Source of the DNA: Pisolithus tinctorius
Taxonomy: Eukaryota; Basidiomycota; Agaricomycetes; Boletales; Pisolithaceae
Direction: 5' to 3'
NCBI GenBank assembly: GCA_024663395.1
Contig: JANFAH010000002.1
Coordinates: 5,952,001-6,016,000, forward strand
Length of the DNA stretch: 64,000 bases
The translations under genes and the position numbers were made by a program. The notes beneath the pieces were generated by a model, which ran no database searches, was not told the origin of the DNA, and saw nothing but the letters and a program-made list of their open reading frames with translations. Shown here one piece after another: positions 32,701 to 41,783 of the stretch (the stretch's first letter is position 1; each line of letters starts with the position of its first letter).

Positions 32701-33148
32701 CAGGAGGTGTGTGTTCTCATCTTGGAAGGTCTGGTAGTTTGCTGAACTTTTCCCTTCAATTCACCCATTCTAGGATGTGCGTGTTTTCAACTCTACAGCA
32801 TCTAGCGGTTTGCTGAACCCCACCCTGCTATTCCCATCTACAGGAAGTAGGTATTGTCACCTTCGGAGCATTTGGTCATCTGTTGAACCTTGCGCTGTTA
32901 TGCCCCATCCACAGGAAGTGCATGTTGTCCCCTTTTGGGCCTTTGTTAATTTGTTTGCTGACCATTTTCCTGCTTCTACATAGGCGCAGGATGTGTGTTT
33001 TCCTACCTCCTGACCTACTGTGCATTTCTGAACCTGTTGCTACTTTCTCCCCGTAGCTCGTATGTGCTCTTCTCTTTTGCGTTTTCCTTCAATGATCCCA
33101 TTCATCCTTCAGGCAACGGATGCAAGATGTCTGCATGAGTGTCTTTGA
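26704..33148 (+). CDS. NLR-style helical/ubiquitin-like-domain protein with a predicted tail of 70 single-codon exons
   Basis: Six ordinary exons, 26704-26922, 26975-27102, 27159-27282, 27336-27536, 27589-27902 and 27953-28097, join in frame with GT-AG introns (377 codons). Residues about 15-140 form a helical domain (IGLPVVQEVAGVIPIAGAPL, AAIGGLLAVLQLIDRCTQNR, LDDLTYRLYTLSCLIA) like those heading fungal NACHT/NLR proteins. Residues about 160-190 are Gln-rich and possibly coiled. Residues about 195-298 form a fungal ubiquitin-like domain (TMVDATGREHRMLLDQCSSF, QQWYIDQGQYDIVIDDGTNV). A Cys ribbon follows: C300, C302, C304, C325, C329 and C332 (CRCRCG, CRYC). From 28098 a tandem intron-like array holds 70 three-base slots, then a terminal exon at 33113-33148 ends in TGA. 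Total 1377 nt, 458 residues, 77 exons. If the 27903-27952 intron is retained, translation stops at 27904-27906 without the CRYC motif or tail. Function is inferred only: intracellular signalling or immunity-like. The tail model needs transcripts. The six-exon part is firm. Confidence 0.6.
27953..28097 (+). other. entry exon into the array
   Basis: This 145-nt exon completes the Cys codon split across the 27903-27952 intron and reads CRYCWRRFQITGTEAEEVR, then a polar linker, then ESLIRNFVVKQA. It ends GCG in phase 0 at 28097, followed at once by GTGTGT, the first of the array's introns. The CRYC motif pairs with CRCRCG in the preceding exon to make a zinc-ribbon-like set. That is the main reason for believing that the gene continues past the TAA at 27904-27906. 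Confidence 0.75.
28098..33112 (+). repeat. tandem array of 71 intron-like ~67-nt units separated by 70 exact 3-nt slots
   Basis: Each unit is GTGCGT-like donor, TTTGGAGCGTCTGG-like body, CTGAC or CTGAA about 30 nt before the end, pyrimidine-rich stretch, CAG/TAG. Period is mostly 70 to about 31,000, then mostly 71. Slots (first base, codon): 28165 CTG, 28233 GAG, 28304 GAC, 28374 ATT, 28445 CTT, 28515 CCT, 28585 CGA, 28655 CCA, 28725 CCA, 28795 AAA, 28865 CAA, 28935 TTT, 29006 AAT, 29074 CCA, 29144 TGG, 29214 GAT, 29284 CCA, 29354 ATT, 29424 TGG, 29491 AAT, 29561 GAA, 29631 CCA, 29701 GAA, 29772 CGA, 29842 GAT, 29912 GAA, 29982 GAA, 30052 GAA, 30122 CCC, 30192 CGA, 30260 GAA, 30331 CTC, 30401 GGT, 30511 TTT, 30581 TTT, 30651 GCT, 30719 CCA, 30789 CGA, 30857 ATT, 30928 CCA, 31000 ATT, 31070 CGA, 31141 TAT, 31212 CCA, 31282 GAA, 31353 GAA, 31424 GAA, 31495 GAC, 31566 GAT, 31637 GCA, 31708 GCA, 31782 GAA, 31852 GTT, 31923 GTT, 31994 GAG, 32065 GAA, 32136 GAG, 32207 TAT, 32278 GAG, 32349 GAG, 32420 GAA, 32491 TAT, 32561 GAG, 32633 GAA, 32704 GAG, 32774 GAT, 32844 GAA, 32915 GAA, 32990 GAT, 33057 CTC. 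The slot at 32990 may instead be a 9-nt exon from 32984. Confidence 0.95.
33113..33148 (+). other. terminal exon after the array
   Basis: After the last acceptor (CCTTCAG, 33112) the phase-0 frame reads ATDARCLHECL and stops at TGA 33146-33148. The two introns before it (33060-33112, GTATGT...CAG, and 32993-33056, GTGTGT...TAG) are diverged from the repeat consensus and look like ordinary small fungal introns. The array therefore merges into normal gene structure at both ends. Confidence 0.55.
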
Positions 33149-33436
33149 ATTTCATGTTTGCGAACGTGAGTGTGGTCGCTGCCATTACCGAACATTCCAC
33201 CTATATATAATGTGGTATCTGCTCTGAAGATTTTTTCACTAAGCCTTCTGATGCAAATTTCGCCTCTGCTGTTGACTCCAGTTGTACAGACCTTCCTGGG
33301 GTCTTCCATTTATAAACTGGTCTGGTATTTGTGGTTGCGAAGTACGAAGTCCGTTAGCAAGATGGAAATGCTTTCCGTACTTTTTACTTACTTTCTGTTC
33401 TATGCATTCAACCAGTTAGCAAAGGGGAAAGAACAA
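33149..33436. other. 3' flank of the array gene, nothing else recognised
   Basis: About 290 bp of unique-looking sequence that still has CpG dinucleotides, ending at the T-run where CpG-poor transposon sequence begins. Probably 3' UTR and flank. Confidence 0.4.
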
Positions 33437-34608
33437 ATCTTTTTTTTTTTTTTGGTGGATGTAAATGCTAGGAAGGCAACTGACTAAGTCAGCCCCTTGG
33501 TAGCATGTAGGGATTTGTGGTTTGCACCCATGGATCATATCAGAACATAATCATATAATCATAAAACCCATAATATCACCCATGGGAAATGCTTGAAGCA
33601 CACTGGTTAAGGTAGTGTGGGCTCCCCACCTTGTTGGTACCTATCTACCATGCCCTGGAGGACACTGAGGTGTAATACCCACTAAAACCCCTGACTCTGA
33701 ATCTAGTTGTTTGGAAGATTACTTTCATTTAGCAAGGTGCTGCACCAGGTTTTGAGAACAGTGTCTTGTTTTATAGCTTTACTACCATAGCATTTGACAT
33801 CCATTTGGAGGTGGTCAAACTTTAGTCTCAGGTTTATGGTGTATACACATTTATTATGAATTTTGTCATGTGTTGGGATGCTGTCAGTCATGCCTTTGTT
33901 GATTACCCAGTCACACTGTAATTTCCATGTTAGGTGAGTGTACTCTAGCACTGGGATAGTGAAGAACCAAGTTTCCCTGATTTGTTTTTTATTTATTTTT
34001 TATTTTTAAATCTGAATTTAAGTGTGTGAAGGTGGTTCTACCTTATGTTGCACTATTCTAGCATAGTTTGACAGTCTGGCTTGGCCCCCTGTGGCCTACC
34101 ACTCCTACCAGTGAGTGAATGCCCTGATGGTGAGGCTGTTGGCCCCCCATCAGTCTGCCATTCCTGCTGGCCATTTTAGACACTCTGCTTTTTGCAGTGA
34201 GGGTGGTTTAGTACATTCACTAACTGTTTTAACTCTATCTACATTGGTCCAGCAGTTGAAAGACTGGCTGGTTTTTGGGGCATAATGAGTTCTTCTTTGT
34301 CTGGGTGTGTGGGTCTGTCTTGGGTGGTTATGCAGTGTGTGAGGGTGTGGTATTTGCAGGACATGGGAACTGGTTGTGCAGGTATGTTGTGGTTATGTGG
34401 GTTTTGGGGTGCGGTGTGGTTTAGTCTTGATGTGAGTGAGTTGGGCGAGCAGGGGGAGTAGGACATGATTGTTGGATGAGCTTGGTGGTGGGGAGGAGTG
34501 TAGATAGTTCTTCTGTTTGGTTTGACAGGTGATTGTGTCCTGGGGTGATTGCCTCCTTTGCCTACTGCTCTCATGTGTTTTCTTATCTGTGCATTGCATT
34601 ATTCTATG

Positions 34609-34985
34609 TTAGGGTTGTTTGAGAATCTCACCCAGTGTGCATTGCAATTGTTTGGTGGCTGAGATGTATTTGAGGAGGTGTGGTTGGGCTTTTGGGTTGG
34701 TGAGAAGGTATGTGATGGAGGTAGCATCCCTTCCTAGTGTTCTTTGTAGTACATGTTGTTCTCTTACATATCTGGGACACAGGAGTAGGTAGTGATGAAC
34801 ATCCTCTTGGCTGGTTCCACTGCATTGCAGGCACATTGGTGTGTTGCTGCATCCTATACAGTGAAGGTATTTGTTCAGGGGGATGTGTCTGGTGTGTAGT
34901 TGGATGTATAAGCTGGTTTGCTTCTTGGGTAGAGAGGTGGTGAGTTTTGTGAATGAGGCATTTATAAGCTGGGGGTCTATGGCAG
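34609..34985 (-). pseudogene. LINE C-terminal region fragment
   Basis: Reads in one frame LINASFTKLTTSLPKKQTSL, LHTRHIPLNKYLHCIGCSNT, CLQCSGTSQEDVHHYLLLCP and ending CTLGEILKQP. The Cys/His pattern C-x2-C...C-x2-C...H-x4-C (zf-RVT-like) is the usual C-terminus of fungal Tad-group polyproteins downstream of RNase H. It is cut at its N-terminal side by the LTR insertion at 34986. No catalytic function remains on its own. Confidence 0.75.
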
Positions 34986-36810
34986 TGTCACACACCAAAG
35001 GTGTTGTGGACATGGTTACAGCTGACTCTGCCTAACTTGTCAACAAGTTGTGTGCAATGCCCATGCCATGCAGATGAAGACTAAAGGCCTCATGCATAGA
35101 AAGACCGCTGGACATGAGCAGTCATCCTTTGCACAAGAATGAGTCATCAGTGCTAAAGAGAAAAGAGGAAGTGAGTTAAGTGCACATTAAAAGTTTTTAG
35201 TGCCCATGTGCAGCATTCCAGTTTTTGGTGTATCTCCACCATTTCCAAAGATGTTGACTCTGTTCTCACACTCACTTAAAGTGCTCAGCCACATGATTCT
35301 GCCTTCCAAATTTGGAGAGGATCCTCACACCCTATGCATTTCTACAGCACTCCATCCATCAGATGCTCATTTCACTCAGTCCACCAATCATGGCTGCCTC
35401 TTCATCAATCATCTTGCTTGTCTCATTTGCCAGAGACAGTGGCTATGTATATCTGCCAGGCATTCCCACCAGCTTCCATCCTGAAGCCCCCTGGTTCATC
35501 CCATCATTGTCAGCCCCATCCCATCCCATCCCATGCAGCTTGGTCAGCATGTTCTCCTTGTCAGTATGACTTCCAGAAGGATGTTCATTGGTTGCCTCAG
35601 GTCTGTCACACAGTCTCCCCTCTTGATGAAGCATATGGATCATTCCTCCCTGCTCCCTGCACCATCTTTATTCCAATCTCATACATCATTCTTCCCACAT
35701 TGTGACAGCTGCAGCATAATCTACTGTTCTCCAGCCTCCCTGATCACATCCATGACAAGTATGACATGCATCTTGCCTTCTTACTGTGAGATCCAGCAGA
35801 AGATGTCCCCCCTTCTCCTCCTCCTCCATCAGAGCCCCATCCATGAAGTTTTTGTTAACTTTGCTGAGAGGATGAAAGGGTGGGAGATGTGATCACTTAT
35901 GCTCCTGTTGCCCCACAGACCCCAATGTCCTAGCCCCTTTGACACCTGACTCATGCCCTTCAATTCTGGAATTAATACTTCCCTATCTGGAAACACTGTC
36001 CATCTGTCATGCCATCTTTGGATCTAGAGATGTCTCTGCTGAGATCTGACTTGCATCACCACCCCCTAATGTGATATCAGTGTGCTTACTCAGTTTCTGA
36101 CTCCATTTGACTCATTCTGTGATATTTTGACTGTTCTTGACTCATTCATTGCCAATACTTACCAATCTTCTTTGCTTGCTTACTTTTCATTTCTTGCTTA
36201 CTCATCATGATTACTCAGTCCTTACTCATTACTTACCAAGTGTTTGTGCCTTGTTTGTCACAAGCTGTGCTCCCCCCACAGTATATAAACCCCCATGTAC
36301 TTAGCTACACCCCAAAGTGAATCAAAAGCAATCCAGAAGTCAGTTCAGCTCTTTCAGTGCATATCTCATCATCAACAGTTGAGGCTCATTTGGAAGAGTC
36401 TATCTGTCACCATCCATCCTCCTTGGTAGTTGAGGCTCCATCAAGGGTCTATCTACCTCTATTCATCATCAGCAGTATCATCAGTGCTTAGTCAGCAACC
36501 TTTTGCTTAGTCATTCTTCCACTCCTGCATAACTTGTCATTGACTTGTGCTGGGAGCATGTTTTTATTCCAGAATACTTTTGGCTGAACACCTTCACTCT
36601 GTTCAGCATCCCCCATTCAATCATCACTCATTCATCTGCTCTTGCATAACTTGTCATTGACTTGTGCTAGGAGCACCTGCCATTGAAATTCCCCCACACT
36701 AGATCTTTCTGCACTCCGGGTTCCATGGAGGTACACCACCACTTGCTCTATATTTGTCTTTGGTGTTGGATTTGTTTGGTTTTCACCAGCTTTCCACACT
36801 TTGACTCACA
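34986..36810 (+). mobile_element. solo LTR, copy A of the 1.85-kb family
   Basis: Begins TGTCACACACCAAAGG and ends TTTGACTCACA (TG...CA), 1825 bp. It is flanked by GCAG on both sides (34982-34985 and 36811-36814), a 4-bp target duplication. A TATA box (cagtatataaaccccc, about 36281) marks a U3/R boundary near position 1300. It interrupts the LINE between RNase H and the C-terminal region. No internal retroelement domains are present. Confidence 0.85.
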
Positions 36811-37601
36811 GCAGATATTCTGTTGTATTGGGGGGAGTTTCTCCAGATCTTGGCCCATAGGGTCTTTAGTTTTGTGTTGTGGGATTGTTTGGGGGTGGAT
36901 ATGCTGAATGGTAGTTGTTTCCTTAGTAGTGGGGGTAAGTCTTCTGGGGGGCTGGCCAATTCTGCTCTTGTTGCTGCTATCTTTGCCTCCCTATCTGCTA
37001 GCTTGTTACCTTCCACTTCCATGTGACCTGCTATCCATCATATTGTTACATTTTTTCTTGATAGTCATTGTTCATTGAGGGCTTTGATGATCATAGACCT
37101 AGTGTGCATCAGTAGATAGTGGCCTGGCCTTGCTGATGGCTGCTCACTCGATCTTATTACTGCTTGGTTATCAACTAGTATTGTAGCTGGGTATGTGACT
37201 TCCATCCTGGCATCTAGTAGGTGTGTAGCCATTAATAGAGCCACTGCCTTGGCCTCAAATACTGTGTGTTGTGACACATTCCCTAGATGGTATCTCAGCA
37301 TAGTGATGTGTTGGTAGTCTGAGTAGAGGACTGTGGCAGCACCTACTCTGTCTGCCATGCTTGATCTGTCTGTGAAGATTAACATGCATTCCTTGAGTTT
37401 GGCAAAATCTATGACTGCCTCTTTCTTGTTTGGGGCTATGGTGATGGAGTGTGATGGGGGGGTGTGAGGAGGGGTTGGACATGGGTGGATTGTTTCAGTG
37501 TGTTGCAGGTCGATTTTTAGGTTGTGCATGAGTTGGTGTATGGATGATCTATGTTGTTTGATGTTTGTTTTGGTGATTTTGGTGACAAGTGCATGGAGCA
37601 G
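36811..37601 (-). pseudogene. LINE RNase H domain
   Basis: Reads LKECMLIFTDRSSMADRVGA (first Asp of RNase H within FTDRS), TVFEAKAVALLMATHLLDAR (conserved Glu), ATILVDNQAVIRSSEQPS (conserved Asp in VDNQ) and, after a break, MEVEGNKLADREAKIAATRA, which carries the last motif GNKLADREA. The sequence between the third motif and VEGN is disrupted. It is flanked by solo LTR insertions on both sides. Confidence 0.8.
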
Positions 37602-39450
37602 TGTGAGTCAAAGTGTGGAAAGCTGGTGAAAACCAAACAAATCCAACACCAAAGACAAAAATAGAGCAAGTGGTGGTTTGCCTCTGCAGATCCTGGAGTG
37701 CAGAAAAAACCTAAAGTGGGGGAAATTTTGATGGCAGGTGCTCCTAGCACAAGTCAATGATGAGTTACACAAGAGCAGATGAACAAGTGATGACTGGATG
37801 GGGGATGCTGAATAGAGTGAAGGTATTCAGCCAAAAGTACTCTGGCATGATGATCTTTAGGACATGCTCCTGGTGCAAGTTGATGTTGAGTTACACAGGA
37901 GTGGATGGATGACTAAGCAGGTGTGCTGACTAAGTGTGGATAAGACTGCAGATGATGGATGGTGGTAGATAGACCCTTCTGAATGAGCCTCAACTACCAA
38001 GTATATGAATGATGACAGATAGACTCTTCTGAATGAGCCTCAACTGTCAATGACAAGTTATGCACTGAACTGACTGCTGAGTGACTTCTGGTTCAATTGG
38101 GGTGCAGCTAAGTACATGGGGGTTTACATACTGTGGGGGGAGCACAGCTTGTGACAAACAAGGCACAAACACTTGGTAAGTAATGAGTAAGGACTGAGTA
38201 ATCATGATGAGTAAGCAAGAAATGAAAAGTAAGCAAGCAAAGAAGACTGGTAAGTATTGGCAATGAATGAGTCAAGGATAGTCAAAATATCACAGAATGA
38301 GTCAAATGGAGCCAGAAACTGAGTAAGCACACTGATATCACATTAGGGGGTGGTGATGCAAGTCAGATCTCGGCAGAGACATCTCTAGATCCAAAGATGG
38401 CATGACAGATGGATGGTGTTTCCAGATAGGGAAGTATTAATTCCAGAATTGAAGGGCATGAGTCAGGTGTCAAAGGGGGCTAGGGCATTGGGGATCCGTG
38501 GGGCAATGGGAGCATAAGCAATTGTGTCTCCCACCCTTTCATCCTCTCAGTGAAGTTAACAAAAGCTTCATGAACAGGGCTCTGAAGGAGGAGGAGGAGA
38601 AGGGGGGATGTCTTCTGCTGGATCTTGCAGTAAGAAGGCAAGATGCATGTCATACTCATCATGAATGCAATCAGGGAGGCTGGAGAACAGTAGATTATGC
38701 TGCAGCTGTTGTAATGTGGGAAGAATGATGGGTGAGATTGGAATAAAGACAGTGCAGGGAGCAGGGAGGAATGATCCATATGCTTCATCAACTGGGGAGA
38801 CCAAAACAACCACATAAGACCTCTCTAACTGAGTGACAGACCTGAGGCAACCAAAGAATGTCCCTCTGGAAGTCATACTGACAAGGAGAACACACTGACC
38901 AAGCTGCATGGGATGAGATGGGGCTGACAATGATGGGATGAACCAGGGGGCTTCAGGATGGAAGCTGGTGGGAATGCCTGGCAGATATTCGTAGCCACTG
39001 TCTCTGGCAAATGAGACAAGTGAGATGATTGATGAAGAGGCAGCCATGATTGATGGACTTAGTGAAATGAGTGTCTGATGGATGGAGTGCTGTAGAAATG
39101 TGTAGGGTGTGAGGATCCTCTCCAAATTTGGAAGGCAGAATCATGTGGCTGAGCACTTTAAGTGAGTGTGAGAACAGAGTTGATATCTTTGGAAATGGTG
39201 GAGATACAATGAAAACTGGAATGCCATACATGGGTGCTAAAAACCTTTAATGTGTGCTTAACTCACTTCCTCTTTTCTCTTTAGCACTGAGGACTCGTTC
39301 TTGTGCAAAGGATGACTGCTCACATCTGGCAGTCTTTCTATGCATGAGGCCTTTTGTCTTCATCTGCATGCATGGGCATTGTGCACAACTTGTCAATGAG
39401 TTAGGCAGAGTCAGCTGTAACCATGTCCACAACACCTTTGGTGTGTGACA
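37602..39450 (-). mobile_element. solo LTR, copy B of the 1.85-kb family (inverted)
   Basis: Same element as copies A, C and D in opposite orientation, 1849 bp, TGTGAGTCAAAG...GGTGTGTGACA on the plus strand. The flanks are GCAG (37598-37601) and GTGG (39451-39454), a 4-bp duplication that differs by two transitions. Both can derive from GCGG by CpG decay on opposite strands. Carries a 185-residue open frame (39125-38568, minus). Confidence 0.85.
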
Positions 39451-39454
39451 GTGG

Positions 39455-41783
39455 GTGTTTACCAGGTAGTGAGGAGAGTCAGAGTGAGGCATTGTATAGA
39501 GTTTTCTGTATGAGCACTGGTGCTGGTGGGATTTGAGTGTGTGCTAACAGGGCATTGGTGGGGGTGGTTTTCATGGCACCCATGGCTGCTATGGCTGCTA
39601 TTCTTTGTATTGTTAGTAAGTGCCTTGCTATGCCTTTTGAACCTCTAGTTTTGGTCATGTGGTTGCTGGAGTAGGCAGGTTGGAGCCACACTGGGGCCAT
39701 GTACATTATCTTGGGAATGACTACTGTCTGGTACAGTTGTCACATTAACTTTGTGGGTATGCCCCATGACATCATGGATAACCTTCTTAAGAGGAGCGCT
39801 TGCTTGGTTCCTTTTGCTAGTGCTTGCACTGCATGTGTTTTCCATCTTAATTCTTGGTTGAGAATGACACCTAGGAATTTCTGAGTAGGTACCATGATGA
39901 TTTCAGTGCCTCTTAGTGTCAATGGAGGTTTTGGTTTGGATCTGTTGAGCATGAAGTCCATCAGTGCAAATTTGCTTGTTTTGAACTTTGAGTTGTGTTT
40001 GCAAGACCAATCATATCCTCTGTCTTCCCTTTCCATCATGTTCAGTAGAGTGGTGTGGGTTTCATTGAATGTTTTGCCTATGGCAATGAGTGCCATGTCA
40101 TCTATGAATGCGAGTGTTAGTTCCTTTTTACCTTTGGCTATGTCTACTAAGTCTGAGCTGTAAATAACATATAATATCATCAGCAGAGGATCTCCTTGAC
40201 CAATGCCATTCTTAATGGTGAACCATTCAGATTTGTAGTCATCAAAACAAAGTTTTGTTTTCCTGTTCATTAGTAGTCATTCAGTGAAGTGTACTATTTC
40301 AATGGGGAGACATCTTTTTCTCATGTTGTGAAGCAATTGATCCATGACTGCATTTGGGAATGCTCCTTTGATGTCTAGGAATAGCACAGATACTACTTGT
40401 TTTTGGCACCGTGCATGTTGTACTGTGGTTTTGAGTAGTAGTAGCGAGTCTTCAGTTGATCTGCCTGGCCTGCTGCCAAAGTGTGTGGCCAGGAGGAGTT
40501 GATGTTCTTCTAGTATGTATGAGGTGCATGCTGCTAAGGTTGCCAAAAGTAACTTTGCCATGGTGTTGAGCAGCACAATTGGTCTGTAAGCTTTTGGGGT
40601 TGTGTAGTCTGGTTTGCCTTCGAAGGATGACCATGGTGGACTCTCTCCAGGGTTTGTAGTAGGTGTGAAACATAAACACTGCATTAAATAGGTGCAATAA
40701 GTATGCTGAAAGTGTTGGAGATTTTTGGAATACAATATTGGCTATACCATCCAGCCCTGGCACCTTGTAAGGGCTTAGGCTTTTGATAGTGCATGCTAAT
40801 TGGTCCTTCATGATTGGGGTCCAATGTTCTGCCAGGTCTGGGTACTCATAGTCTTGTGGTACTGATGAGCATGCTGGTGGTGGTGGGAAGAGTGCTTTTG
40901 CAAACAGTTGACTTTTGTCCTCATTAGAGCTGGCTGTGGTTGTGGTGCTGTCTTTGTTGGTCTTCTTGAGGGTGGGTATCCTGGTTTTGCTACCATCGCC
41001 ATATGGTCTGGAGATATAACTGTTAGCTTTCCAGAGATCTTCACTGCCCACCTCCTCGAGCCAGTCCCTCCAGTGGGTTTTCTTTGCTTCCTGTATGGCT
41101 TTGTCATACTCTTTTGCCTTTTCCTTGCATAACCTGTGGCTGTTGTGATTGTGGATTGCATGGAATGTGAATGCAGCTTTACTTAGCATTTTCAGGTCCC
41201 TGTGCAGGGCTGTGAACTCCTTCGTCCACCATTGCTTCATATGCAGGTGGGGGTGGGATCTTGGTACCTCTTTCTCCAGCACTGTTCATAGTGCTGTCTC
41301 AATTCCTTGTGTGTTCCTTTGGAACTCCTGCTCATTGGCTATCTCTGTTGGGGGACCAATTTTGGAAAGTTCAGTTTTTAGTGCCTTGTTGAACTTCTTC
41401 CAGTCTACCTTGCAGAAGTTGTAGGTAGGTGGAGACAAGGATGGCATTAGTGTAGTTTCAAAGTGTGTTAACACCAGGAGGTGGTCAGTGTTGGGCCCTC
41501 AGTCTTCTGGACTCATGTCACAGCTGATAAGTCCTTCCATCACTGATTCCATGCAGAAGACATTTCTGGGTGTGTCCAGTTACTTGTGGATGTCAACTGG
41601 AGTGTGAGTATTCCTTTAGGTAGCACTTGTATCATACAATAGTTTGCTGTTAACTTGAGCAGTCTTTGTGCTGACATGAGGGCTGTGGTTGTGAACAGGT
41701 GGTGGTTATGGTCTTCATCCCATAGTGGGTGGTGTCTGTTGAAGTCCCCTAACCACAGCATTTGGTCATCTTCTGTTGGGTGG
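39455..41783 (-). pseudogene. LINE endonuclease C-terminus and reverse transcriptase
   Basis: At 41761-41540, WLGDFNRHHPLWDEDHNHHL is the GDFN motif of the apurinic-type endonuclease. Then HMKQWWTKEFTALHRDLKML, the RT fingers (PGLDGIANIVFQKSPTLSAY), AYRPIVLLNTMAKLLLATLA and HFGSRPGRSTEDSLLLL. LFLDIKGAFPNAVMDQLLHN carries catalytic Asp 1. GIGQGDPLLMILYVIYSSDL follows, and LAFIDDMALIAIG holds the catalytic D-D box. The thumb runs from TLRGTEIIMVPTQKFLGVIL through GIPTKLM to YMAPVWLQPAYS. Frameshifts near 40735, 40270 and elsewhere break the frame, so this copy cannot be autonomous. Confidence 0.85.

Noticed and set aside
28223..33000. Dozens of 60-140 residue open frames on both strands of the array (for example 30557-30970 plus and 30325-30627 minus) read as a repeat protein
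   Set aside because: A 70-71 bp unit is not a multiple of three, so these frames rotate through all phases and stop at the TGA of the branch-like site. They are by-products of the repeat.
28098..33112. CRISPR-like array
   Set aside because: Fungal nuclear context, the constant part is about 67 nt and the variable part only 3 nt, and no spacers or cas genes. It does not fit.
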